64,000 nucleotides of DNA from Pyropia yezoensis. Lineage: Eukaryota > Rhodophyta > Bangiophyceae > Bangiales > Bangiaceae. Positions 53,569 to 62,193 of the stretch are shown here, one piece after another. The stretch covers positions 40,601,030 through 40,665,029 of the forward strand of contig CM020618.1 in assembly GCA_009829735.1 (NCBI GenBank), read 5' to 3'. Every line of letters begins with the position of its first letter. The first letter of the stretch is position 1. A program made the translations under genes and the position numbers. Below the pieces are notes generated by a model. The model was not told where the DNA came from. It saw nothing but the letters and a program-made list of their open reading frames with translations, and ran no database searches.

Positions 53569-53779
53569 CTCTTCCCCCTCCCCTCCCCCCTCCCCACCGG
53601 CCGCTATCCCCGCCCGCGGGCGCCGACGATAACGGCGATGCCGGCGACGGCGGCGTGGCACCGCTGCTCCCCCCCTCCCCCCCCCCTCTCTCCCTCCCCA
53701 CAGTGCTCTCCCTCCCTCCCCCCCCACCGCATCCCGCCGCCACCCTCCTACCGCATCCCCCCCCCCACGGTCCCGCCTC

Positions 53780-54420
53780 GTCCGCGTCCGTACCTCTAGG
53801 TTGCGCCTCGCAGCCGCGACCCGGGCGTCCCCCCCCCCACACCCCCCCACCCCCCCTCCCCCCCCCCCCCCCCCTCCCCCCCCCCCACCGCCCGTGCCCT
53901 CAAACGCGCGGATCGCGTCGCCGTACGCGGCGGCCGCCTCGGCCAGCCGCCGCTGGCAGTCGAGCACCACCCCCAGGTCCAGCAGCGTCTCCCTCGTCGC
54001 CACCGCCATGGCCGCCGACCGGCCCGGCATGCCGCCGCCGCCCGGCGGGGGCGGCCCCCCCCCTTGGCCGCCACCACCCCCGCGGCCGCACCACCGCCCC
54101 CACCCCCACCGCCGCCGCCGCCCCCACCACCGCCGCCGGCCGCCGCGGCGTCCGCGGCGGTCGCGTCGTGCGCCCCCCACCCGCCGCCGCCCTTGCCGCG
54201 CCCCCCCGGGCCGCCACCGCCGCCACCCCCACCGCCGCCGCCGGCATCCCCCCCCGCCCCCCCCCCCCCCCACCACCACCCCCCACCCCCAGCCCGCCAC
54301 AGCCCGGCGCCGCGCCCAGCAGCCGCAGCGCCTCGCGGAGGTGCCGCTCCGCCCGCCGCATCTTGCCATCCCGCGACAGCGCCGCCGCGTGCGCCCGGTG
54401 CGCCGCCGCCGCCGCCGGGG
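53780..54420 (-). CDS. TPR-repeat protein segment
   Basis: Two TPR-like helix pairs are readable: HRAHAAALSRDGKMRRAERH with LREALRLLGAAPG (about 54300-54410), and ETLLDLGVVLDCQRRLAEAA with AAYGDAIRAFEG (about 53900-53990) in another frame, followed by DARVAAARRNLE. Immediately after the last residue is GTACGG, a plausible splice donor at about 53793. Gly-coding C-runs (53830-53890 and 54120-54280) account for the frame differences. TPRs mediate protein-protein contacts; the spacing resembles kinesin-light-chain-type repeats but no specific protein can be named. The 5' end is unclear; the nearest ATG (54533) is in a third frame. Confidence 0.5.
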
Positions 54421-55311
54421 AGGTTGGGCGGAGGGGGGCGGGACCGCAAGAAGGCAGGAAGAGAGGGGGGGGGTGGGACCAGGGGCTTCCGCCGCGACCC
54501 ACCGACAGCGTCTTTGCGCGCTTTTGCACACATGACGTACCAGTCGCTGCCCTTCCCCGGAGTTCCCGACTCGTGTCGGTTGACCACAACTCGTGCTCCC
54601 GAAGAGAGTGCCCGCGTGCCAGACAGGTGCACACGCTGAGATCAGCAGTCCGGTCTTAATTGTGTGCTCGTCCAATGGCAGGCCGCCATGAAAAACCAAC
54701 TTCTGGAGAGCAGCGTCGAAAGCTCCCTGACGCGGTCTGGAGGCTGCGGCGTTCCGAGCCCATTTCAGGCCTGGCTGGTGTCTGCGGCTGCGGCGTTCCT
54801 GCCAATTGGGGGCAGGGGCGCCCCCAGTGCCTCAGTTAGCAGATGGATCGGCCGGAAGCCGACCTGGGGAATCGTATCGTGCGGCGTTTGCACCCCATTC
54901 TAGAGGGCCACCCGGCGCGGTGCGGAGGTTTTTTCAGCGAATAAGTGGGTCACAGAGTGGCCCACCAGGAGCAACGGAGAGGCCTTCTTTTCGGGCCAGC
55001 GGGTGACACGTCCGGCGGGGAGATACAAATCGCGAGCTTTTCCACGTGAGGCAAACGAGATGATTGGAATTCCCGGGCCTGGTGGCTGGAACGTTTTGCC
55101 TCAGTCCGACGTAGTGTCCGGACCACCCCCGCCCAGGCCAATGGAACAGTGTCTGAACAGACACCGCAAACGCCGCACGTTCTTGTCCGGGTATTTTATA
55201 GAAAAGCACGATATGCGGCGTCGCCCCAGCTCTACCTCTGTTACGTATCTGAATCCGACATACTTTGGCACACTCCCGGTACACTGGAACAGTCTGAACT
55301 GATGCAGATCT
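54421..55311. other. intergenic
   Basis: Moderate-GC DNA without a supportable gene; contains CCAAT motifs (for example near 55138) just upstream of the dispersed TATA-like repeat. Confidence 0.45.
55168..55212 (+). repeat. 45-bp dispersed repeat with TATA-like core, copy B
   Basis: Matches the reverse complement of 32147-32191. A ccaat sequence lies 28 nt upstream, so together they look like a promoter block of a repeat family. Confidence 0.6.
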
Positions 55312-55319
55312 GGTGAGCG

Positions 55320-56720
55320 GAACGGGGCGGCCGTGGCGTGACGGGGGCCCCCGCCCCGGGGCGGGCTCCGACGGCCACGGCCGCCACCCCCACCGCTGGG
55401 GATGCGGCGGCGGCCGCGGCGGCGGCCGCGGCGGCGCCCGGTAGGTCGACGGGGCCGGCGGGCGGGCGTTGGCCGCCGCGGCCGCCGCGGACCGGCCCCG
55501 CGTGTGGCGCGCCGCCCTCCCGCGGCACCGTCGCGGCGGCGGGGGTTGGCAGGGCGTCCCCCCCCTGCCGCCCCCACACCGCCGCTGCCGCTGCCGCTGC
55601 CGCTGCCGCTGACGCTGCCGCTGCCGCTGCCACTGCCGCTGCCGCCGCCGCCGCCCGCCGCCAGCCGCTTGCCGCCGCCGACCACCGACGCCTCCCCCCC
55701 CCCTCCCCTTGAGCCGTTCGGGGGTGGCGTCACCGGCAGCCGTGCGGGCGGCGGGGGCGGCGGCGCCGTCGCCGCACCGCGACGGCTCCGGCGCCACCGG
55801 CGGGTGCCGCGGCATCCCCGCCGCCCGCCGGCCCGGCAGCGGCCGCCACGCCGCGCCGCCGCCCGCTTCCCGACCACAGCGGCCGGGCGCCGCCTCGGCC
55901 ACGACCGGCCGGCGGGAGGAGGGCGTGCCGCGTCGCCCGTGGTGGCCACGGAGCCGCCGCCGCGTCAACGCGGGGGTGCCGACGCGCGCAATAAGGGGGG
56001 AAGCAGAGGGGGGAGGGGGGGCACCAGGGGTGCGTCCCCCGCCCCCGCCGCTGCCCCCACCGCCGCCGCCGCTGCCGTCACCACCGTCGCGTGGGCGGCC
56101 GCCCCGCCCGCTCCCTGCTGCTTCCCCCAGCCGGCCGAGGATACTGCCGTCGCCCCACCCCGCCCGCGCGCGCGCGCGTGCCATCGCCGCCGCCGCCGCG
56201 TCAGCGGGGACGCCATGACAGGGGGCCACCGGGCGGCGCCCCCACAGCGCTCCCACATTGGGGCGCGGACGCGGCCGACCCGCGGGGCGGCTGGGGCGCC
56301 CTCCAGGGGCACCCTTCCTGTCCCCCCCCGCTCCCCCCCCCCATTCCCCCCGGCGGCAGCCGCTGCCTCCCCAGCCCCCCCCCCGCCGCCACCCGCCGCC
56401 ACCCCCGCCGCCGCCGCTGCCGCCGACCGCCGCCGCCGCCGCCGCGGCCGCCGCCGTCGCCGCCGCCGTCGCCCACCCTCCCCCCAGCGGCGGCGGCGCC
56501 CTCCGGGGCGTCGCCGACGGGCGCTGCGTCGGTAGCCCCGGGCGCGGCCGTCCCCCCCCCGCGTCCTGGCAGACGACAGCCGCGTCCGCCGCGGTGCGCT
56601 GGCTGTCTACGTGCAGCGGCACGTAGACAGTGCTACGGGGCGCTGCAGCTGTCGCATCAGCTGTGCGTGAGGAGGGGGGTCGAGGGCGGAGAGTGGCGGT
56701 GGGGCGCGGGGGGGAGAGAC
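55320..56720 (-). CDS. Ala/Gly-rich coding-like region, unrecognised
   Basis: Minus-strand frames contain SRTADATAAAPRSTVYVPLH and VDSQRTAADAAVVCQDAGG (56570-56660), RARAGWGDGSILGRLGEAAG (56100-56170), and in another frame AASPAVGVAAVAVGARPGAG (55330-55400). These are separated by (Gly)n and (Gln-Arg)n/(Gly-Ser)n runs, the latter from a hexanucleotide repeat at 55577-55645. It may be one gene with homopolymer frame drift. No domain, start or stop can be defended. Confidence 0.25.
55577..55645. repeat. (GCTGCC)n hexanucleotide repeat
   Basis: About eleven units of gctgcc/gctgac/actgcc, encoding Gly-Ser or Gln-Arg repeats on the minus strand. Confidence 0.92.
56603..56630. repeat. 12-bp inverted repeat, 4-nt loop
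   Basis: ctgtctacgtgc and gcacgtagacag flank agcg. It sits inside a coding-like minus frame (STVYVPLHVDS), so it may be coincidental. Confidence 0.85.
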
Positions 56721-57228
56721 GGCGGCAAAGGAGGGTGGCGGCGAAGGGGAGAGGGGCGGCGGTGGTGCGGCGGGCGTGGGGCGTGGCGCAGCGGCGGCGT
56801 GGGGCGTGGCGCAGCGGCGGCGTGGGGGTGCTGCGGGCTGCGGCGGTGAGCGGACGTGCCGGCGCCGACGCCGGCGCCGCCGCTTGGATGGGCTCCTTTG
56901 CTGCCCCCCTCCCCCCCGCCTTCTGCCGGTACAAGCGCACCCCTGCGCCCCCCCGCGCCCCGCCCATGTGGGGGCGGGGCGGGGCGGCCAAGCGGGGGGG
57001 CGCCGGCGCAACGGGGCTGGGGATGGGAGGGCGCAGGGGGGGGGCACGCAGATGAGTTGGGGAGGGGGGGTTGGGACGGGCCGTCCCGCCGGCCCCCGGC
57101 GGGCGCCCCCGAGCAGAGCGGCTGCCTGCTGGGGGTGTGCGGGGCGCGGTGAGACCGGAGGGGGGTGTGCGGTGAGACCGGAGGGGGGTGCGGTCGGTCC
57201 TGAATTTCCACCCCCCCCCTCTCCGCAC

Positions 57229-58060
57229 CGCTCCAGGGGGCCCCCCCTGGGGGTGCGGAGCGATCGGAGGGGGTGCGGTGTGCCCGGAATTCTACCCCCG
57301 CCTCTCCGAACCCATCCTGAGGGGAGCGGAGGCGGGGCCCGTTCAAAATCCCCCCTCCCCACCCCTCCGGAGGGGTGCATCATGCGGGCGGCCCCCCTAT
57401 GATAGGGGGGCCGCCCGCACCCCCCCCTCCACACCCGTCCAGATGGGTGTGGAGAGGGGGCTTCGGACGGGGCCCCAATGACGCGCGGACTAAACTTTAG
57501 GCTAGGCACCCTGCCTGCAGGCAGCTGGCGGTGGCGCGCGGGGGGTGAGGGGGGGCGGAAAGGGGGGGCAGCCGGCGGGGCAGGCCCGCGTGCGCCACAA
57601 CCGACCCCCCCCCCCCAATGCGGCTGCCGCGGGGGTATCTTGCCACGGATGGCCTGGCGTGCCGGCACGCCGGCGCACCCCACCCGGGTGGCGCGCGTCT
57701 GCACGGGCAGGTGGCGCTCGCCGCGGGCACGGGAGGGGTGTCGCGGGGTTGGGCAGGCGCCCCTGGCGCAGTGGTTGTGGGGCTGGCGCCCCGGGCGCCG
57801 TGGGTCGGGGGCGGCACTGCCACCGGGGGTGTGGGCCCGAGGCGGCGCCGGGGGGTGGGGGGGCGGGAGGGGGGGGCAGGGGGTGGCCGCCACCGAGGCC
57901 GACAGGAATGGGCGGGGCCAAGCTGGGGGGACTGAGTTTTCCGCCTTGGCTGGGGTGCGCATCCTCGCGCTCAGCCGATTTGGCGCCAAGGGGGGCCACC
58001 TTACATTGGGGACCAATTCGCATGCTGTTTATCTGTACTGTCGTTTGATTGGATGGCTGG
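57229..58060. other. GC-rich non-coding stretch
   Basis: Apart from the palindrome and G-rich short repeats, no gene is supportable; open frames here are short and compositional. Confidence 0.4.
57383..57419. repeat. perfect 18-bp palindrome with 1-nt centre
   Basis: tgcgggcggcccccctat is followed by g and then its exact reverse complement. It is surrounded by repeated ggaggggggtgcgg-type motifs (57140-57480). Confidence 0.95.
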
Positions 58061-58144
58061 GCGTATAGGTGGCTTGTTTGCGCGTGTAGGTGGCTTGTTT
58101 GTGCGTGTAGGTGGCTTGTTTGCGCGTGTAGGTGGCTTGTTTGC
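58061..58144. repeat. 21-bp tandem repeat, 4 units
   Basis: Unit gcgtgtaggtggcttgtttgc, four copies in exact register with one or two substitutions. Confidence 0.95.
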
Positions 58145-58243
58145 GCGGCCACACCCGTGCGGAGGCTGCTGGTGGCGGTATGTTTTGGCCAGTGTTGGCC
58201 CGGACCCGCGTGAGGTGGGCACGCATATTAGGGCGGGCCTAGA

Positions 58244-58540
58244 TGTGAGAATCTGCACCGATCACAGGTGGGTTTAACAATTGTGGACGTTTGGACGATG
58301 GCTAGATATGGCTGGCATCCATGCGGGGGTGAGAAGATGTGAGATCTTGAGTGCGACTTGGTCGGCCACGGGGGGTTTGTGGTGCCTCCTCTGTGAGAAT
58401 CTGCACCGATCACAGGTGGGTGTCACAATTGTGGACGTTTCGACGATGGCTAGATATGGCTGGCATCCGTGCGGGGAGGAGGAGATGTGAGATATCGAGT
58501 GCGACTTGGTCGGCCACGGGGGGTTTGTGGTGCCCCGTCG
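58244..58540. repeat. 148-bp tandem duplication
   Basis: 58244-58391 and 58392-58539 start with the same tgtgagaatctgcaccgatc and stay about 93% alike through acggggggtttgtggtgcc. Confidence 0.92.
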
Positions 58541-59079
58541 GCCACCATTCCGGCTGCTCGAGCGGGAAGGACGCCCCGTTAGCTGGGCGCCCCGTGTCGA
58601 CTTGTGGGCGGCCTCGTGACTGGGGGCCACACGAGGCCCTGGCGCACGACCGCACAGCCGTGCGCGCGACTGGGCCCGTGGGCCGAGTGGAGAGGGGGGG
58701 TTCTTTAGCGAGCCGGCGACCCGCCGCAGGCGGCCGTCTCGCTCCCCTTTCGGTGTCTTGTTTTTACGTTTGTAAACTCTGCCTTTACGTTGGACGCGCT
58801 CGCACGACGGCGCTTCACTTTGGGCAGGCACGGGGAACGGCGGAATCGATCCCCGCGAACAGGGCCACGCAGCTGACCGGTAGTGTTCACATTCGCGAAT
58901 TACGTTCTATCGGGCTCAGGCTCATCGGGTGTTTTTGACCTGTCATTTTTCTACCTCGGAACAGGCGGTCCCAGACGGGACCGTGTCGCGTCCGTTTAAT
59001 CCTAGCCGGATTTGAGCCGGCACTCGCTCGACCTGACGTTTGCCCCACCGTCCTGTTTGGTCATCCGACTCGCGTGGCC
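58541..59079 (+). other. probable LTR/leader of the third retroelement
   Basis: This 540-bp lead to the gag ATG is where a 5' LTR and primer site should lie. Lower-GC T-rich parts (58745-58790 and 58935-58960) are consistent with a leader. No second LTR copy exists in the window to compare, so boundaries cannot be set. Confidence 0.35.
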
Positions 59080-60495
59080 ATGGCGGACGGCATCCAGCCC
59101 CAAGAGGGCGCGGCAGGCACGGGCGGTCGCCCTACCATTGCCTTCATGGCGGGCGTTACGCTCTCGGACCTGACGATCACCGTGCGCGGCTTTGTCGTGG
59201 CGATGCGTAAGGTGGAGGAGGGCGCCACAGCAGCGACGACACGCGCGCAGGTGAAGGAGATGATCGCCGAGACCTTCCCGCCAGAGTCGCTGTTTGACCC
59301 TGAACTGAACACAATCCCCACGTTGTACCGGGATCTACGTGCATGGTTGCAGGCACACGGGGTGGTGATTGGCGTTCGCCCCAAGCGCCGCATCCTCCAC
59401 CACCTGGCCGAGTACCTCTACGACAATGAGGAGGACAAGCAGATGGCCCATGACATGGCGAGGATGGTGTTGGACAAGCAGCGCCGCATGCGGCAGGCTG
59501 ACCCGGTACCGGTCGGTGAGGCGGTACCGCACCGGGTGGTGGCGATCGGCGCGGACCATGAAGCGCCGACGCTACGCTCTCTGATTCAGCAGCTCGGGTC
59601 AGCTTACCGCCACATATCCAAGAAGTTCAGCGGTAGCGACGGGGAGGCTCTCCACGAGTACGTCGCCTCCTACCAACAGGTGATGCGAACCTCCGGCGCC
59701 AGCCACGACCAGAAGCTGGAGCTGATGTATCATATCCTGCATGGCGAGGCGAAGCGATTCTACGACGAGCAGGTTGAGGGCCAGGTGGCTACGTTTGCGG
59801 AGGCGGTCCATCTCATCTCGGAGAAGCTCAACCCGGAAATCACGCAGATACAGACGCGGAACGAGCTGGCTTTGCTAAGATTCAACGCCTTTGTCAAGCA
59901 AGGCATGTCGGAGATGAACGCGCTTAAGGAACTCCACAAGGTCATCACCAAGAACGCCCCTTTGCTTCCTCTCGAGTACCGAACCGACCGGCTGAAGAGG
60001 GACTTCATCCGGCACGCGCTGGTGGGCGTCCCGTGGGCAGAGCCAGTTATCAACCGGTGCACCTCTGTGGGCGCCCAGTTCCAAGAGCTCTACGCCGAGC
60101 TGGCGGGTGCGCTTCAGCTGAATCTGGAGGGGCGCATCACCAATTCGCGGGAGGACGGCCTTGGGGACCAGAAGCCGGTCGCAATCCCTGTCCAGCTCAC
60201 AGCAGATGGCAAACACGTGGTCATCCCAACGCACTACGCCAACCAAGGCATGTACGCCCTCCCCAACAAGGGAGTGGGCGGCTCCGTCAAGGGCGGTCGC
60301 TGCGGGGGGCCCAAGTTCGACCCCCTGTCCATTTCCGGATGCTTCAATTGTGACGCTAACGACCACGTGATGCGGGACTGTAAAAGGCCTGTCGACTACG
60401 TCAAGGCGGCGCAGCGGAAGCTCGCCCACTGGAGCAAGAAAAGGCTGGCAGACCCACAGCGGCGGCCGTCTTTTTTGCTGCCATGGAACAGATGA
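59080..60495 (+). CDS. gag of a third LTR retrotransposon
   Basis: The product has 471 residues from ATG 59080. It has a helical N-terminal region (SLFDPELNTIPTLYRDLRAW, LHHLAEYLYDNEEDKQM) and a gag core (LRSLIQQLGSAYRHISKKF, YVASYQQVMRTSGASHDQKL, MYHILHGEAKRFYDEQVEG, LISEKLNPEITQIQTRNELA). A zinc knuckle CFNCDANDHVMRDC follows (C-x2-C-x4-H-x4-C), then a basic end. Intact. It is unlike both the copia gag at 20.8 kb and the chromovirus gag, so it represents another lineage. Its TGA stop overlaps the next ATG (ATGA at 60492-60495). Confidence 0.85.
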   Translation: MADGIQPQEGAAGTGGRPTIAFMAGVTLSDLTITVRGFVVAMRKVEEGATAATTRAQVKEMIAETFPPESLFDPELNTIPTLYRDLRAWLQAHGVVIGVRPKRRILHHLAEYLYDNEEDKQMAHDMARMVLDKQRRMRQADPVPVGEAVPHRVVAIGADHEAPTLRSLIQQLGSAYRHISKKFSGSDGEALHEYVASYQQVMRTSGASHDQKLELMYHILHGEAKRFYDEQVEGQVATFAEAVHLISEKLNPEITQIQTRNELALLRFNAFVKQGMSEMNALKELHKVITKNAPLLPLEYRTDRLKRDFIRHALVGVPWAEPVINRCTSVGAQFQELYAELAGALQLNLEGRITNSREDGLGDQKPVAIPVQLTADGKHVVIPTHYANQGMYALPNKGVGGSVKGGRCGGPKFDPLSISGCFNCDANDHVMRDCKRPVDYVKAAQRKLAHWSKKRLADPQRRPSFLLPWNR

Positions 60496-60659
60496 GCCCT
60501 CCAGCCGTCGATGAGGGCATGGGGGCAAAGGAGGAGACGTTCGATGACGTGGAGGAGCTTTACTACGAAACTCTTCTGACGGCCAACGGCGGCACCGACG
60601 CGGAGGGCGACACCGAGTCGGGCTTTGAGGAGGGGCCGAGTTTCCGGCCGGGGGCGTAG
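60492..60659 (+). CDS. small acidic ORF overlapping the gag stop
   Basis: ATG 60492 overlaps the gag TGA. The 55-residue product is strongly acidic (GAKEETFDDVEELYYETLL, GGTDAEGDTESGFEEGPSF). It may be the original start of pol, with its link to protease broken by a stop at 60657-60659, or an independent linker peptide. Confidence 0.5.
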   Translation: MSPPAVDEGMGAKEETFDDVEELYYETLLTANGGTDAEGDTESGFEEGPSFRPGA

Positions 60660-60721
60660 CTCGTCGTCCGCCCCCCGGTCCAAGACGACGAGCCTCCCCG
60701 TGGGCACTGAGCCCAACCGCG

Positions 60722-61132
60722 ATGCATAACCTGTTCACCTACACCCCTGACCGTCAAGATTTTCTTGGTGCCTGTATGGATACGGGCGCAGCCCGATCTG
60801 TTGCGGGGCGGAACCAAGCGCGGGCATACACCCGATTGACTGGCACCCTCACCTTGGCCAACAAGACTACGCCGGCTAAGTTTATGTTTGGGGGCACCAT
60901 CACGCCCAGCCTTGGCATAATCAACATGCGAGTCCCTATCGCTTCAACCCTGTATGCCAACCTCCTGATCGACGTTGTGGACGTGGACTTCCCATTCTTG
61001 ATGGGCCTAGACGCGTTGGACGCGCTGGGCCTCTACATCAACAACGTCGACAACATGTTGAAATGTGACGCACGCGGCATCGCCACCCCGTTAACGCGCA
61101 AGGACGGCCATATCTACCTCGAATGGTCAAAG
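60722..61132 (+). pseudogene. retroelement aspartic protease
   Basis: Active-site motif CMDTGAARSVAG, followed by TLANKTTPAKFMFGGTITPS and the second-lobe hydrophobic strand FPFLMGLDALDALGLYINN. ATG 60722 gives the first Met. The frame leaves sense at about 61132, where integrase continues one frame over, indicating an indel in the region tggtcaaaggg. Confidence 0.8.
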
Positions 61133-61722
61133 GGCGTGCGGGTGAGTTGGAGCGGTTGCACCGCCACTTCAACCACCCCAATGCAGATCGACTGGCGGCT
61201 GTCCTTCGACGGGCCAAAGACCCCAAGGCCGTGCCTGGCACACAAGAGCAGCTGGAAGGCGTCAACAAGAGCTGCGACGTCTGCCAGCGCCTATCCGGGG
61301 CGCCTGGTCGGTTCCGAGTGGCGATGCCCCCAGGCGACATTGTCTTCAACCGGACCGTGCTGATTGACCTGATGTACTTTGACGGGCGCAGCCTTCTACA
61401 TGTAGTGGACAAAGACACCCTGTACAGCGCGGCAAGCTTCTGCCGCGGTGAGACGCTGGAGGAGCTTTGGCAGCAGTTCCTCACCTTGTGGGTGCATGCA
61501 TACGCTGGCCATCCACAGGTGATGCACACCGACCAGGCACCGCAGTTGAAGGCCGCTGCCTGGAAGGCACTTACTGACTCAGCAGGCACCGAGCTCATCC
61601 ACTCCGGGATTGAGTCCCACAACGCCCTGGGTGTTGGCGAGCGGTACCATTCATTCCTCCGCGCCATCTACCGTAAGGTCCCGCTTGCCCATCCGGGCCT
61701 GTCCCAAGAAATGGCACTCAGT
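61123..61722 (+). pseudogene. retroelement integrase, truncated by chromovirus insertion
   Basis: Zinc domain LERLHRHFNHPNADRLAAVL with CDVCQR (HHCC), then the DDE core: first Asp in VLIDLMYFDGRSLLHVVDKD, second in VMHTDQAPQLKAAAWKAL and Glu in HSGIESHNALGVGERYH. Protease directly followed by integrase is the Ty1/copia order. The frame is cut at 61724/61725 by the LTR of the second chromovirus copy, so RT and RNase H are beyond the window or lost. Confidence 0.85.
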
Positions 61723-61724
61723 AT

Positions 61725-62193
61725 TGTGGCAGTATTGGCCCCCAGGTAGGGGCGCAACACGTGCCATGCAAGGGGCGGCAGGCCACTAGCCTGATCCGTT
61801 CCTCCCCCTGCATTTGGGTCCATATTCCCTAAGTTTGGGATAGTTAGCTGAGTAGTAAATCCAACTTGGATTTGAGGGTTTTCTGCATGTATCGTCTTGA
61901 ATTTTCGTGTGGCCCGGTGGGCAGGTGCTGGGGTGGGAGATTCTGAGTGGCGAGATTCTGAGGGGACCCTGCGGGGATAAGGGGAGGGACAGCGGGGCTT
62001 GGCCCTGCGTCCCCGTCCCGACCAAGAAACTGTTGGACCACACACCATCCTCTTGTTTGTCAGTGGGGGGATTGCCCCACAACAGGGATAGAGTGTGTGC
62101 GACTTGCACTTCTTCCGGTTCCCCCGACACGGGAGGCAGCCCTTGTACACCGCCCCAACTTGGGTGCCGTGTGTGCGAGAGGTTTTTGCCACA
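61725..62193 (+). repeat. chromovirus 5' LTR, copy 2 (469 bp)
   Basis: TGTGGC...GCCACA ends, same length as and very similar to the minus-strand LTR 30608-31076. It interrupts the integrase of the third element, which gives the order of insertion. Confidence 0.92.

Noticed and set aside
51708..54659. 983-codon plus-strand open frame
   Set aside because: Extreme Pro/Ala/Arg low complexity with no ordered segments; the TPR and other ordered peptides are on the minus strand.
54934..57228. 764-codon minus-strand frame as one protein
   Set aside because: It crosses intergenic DNA, a hexanucleotide repeat and the dispersed TATA-like repeat; only internal parts look coding, so a restricted weak call was made instead.
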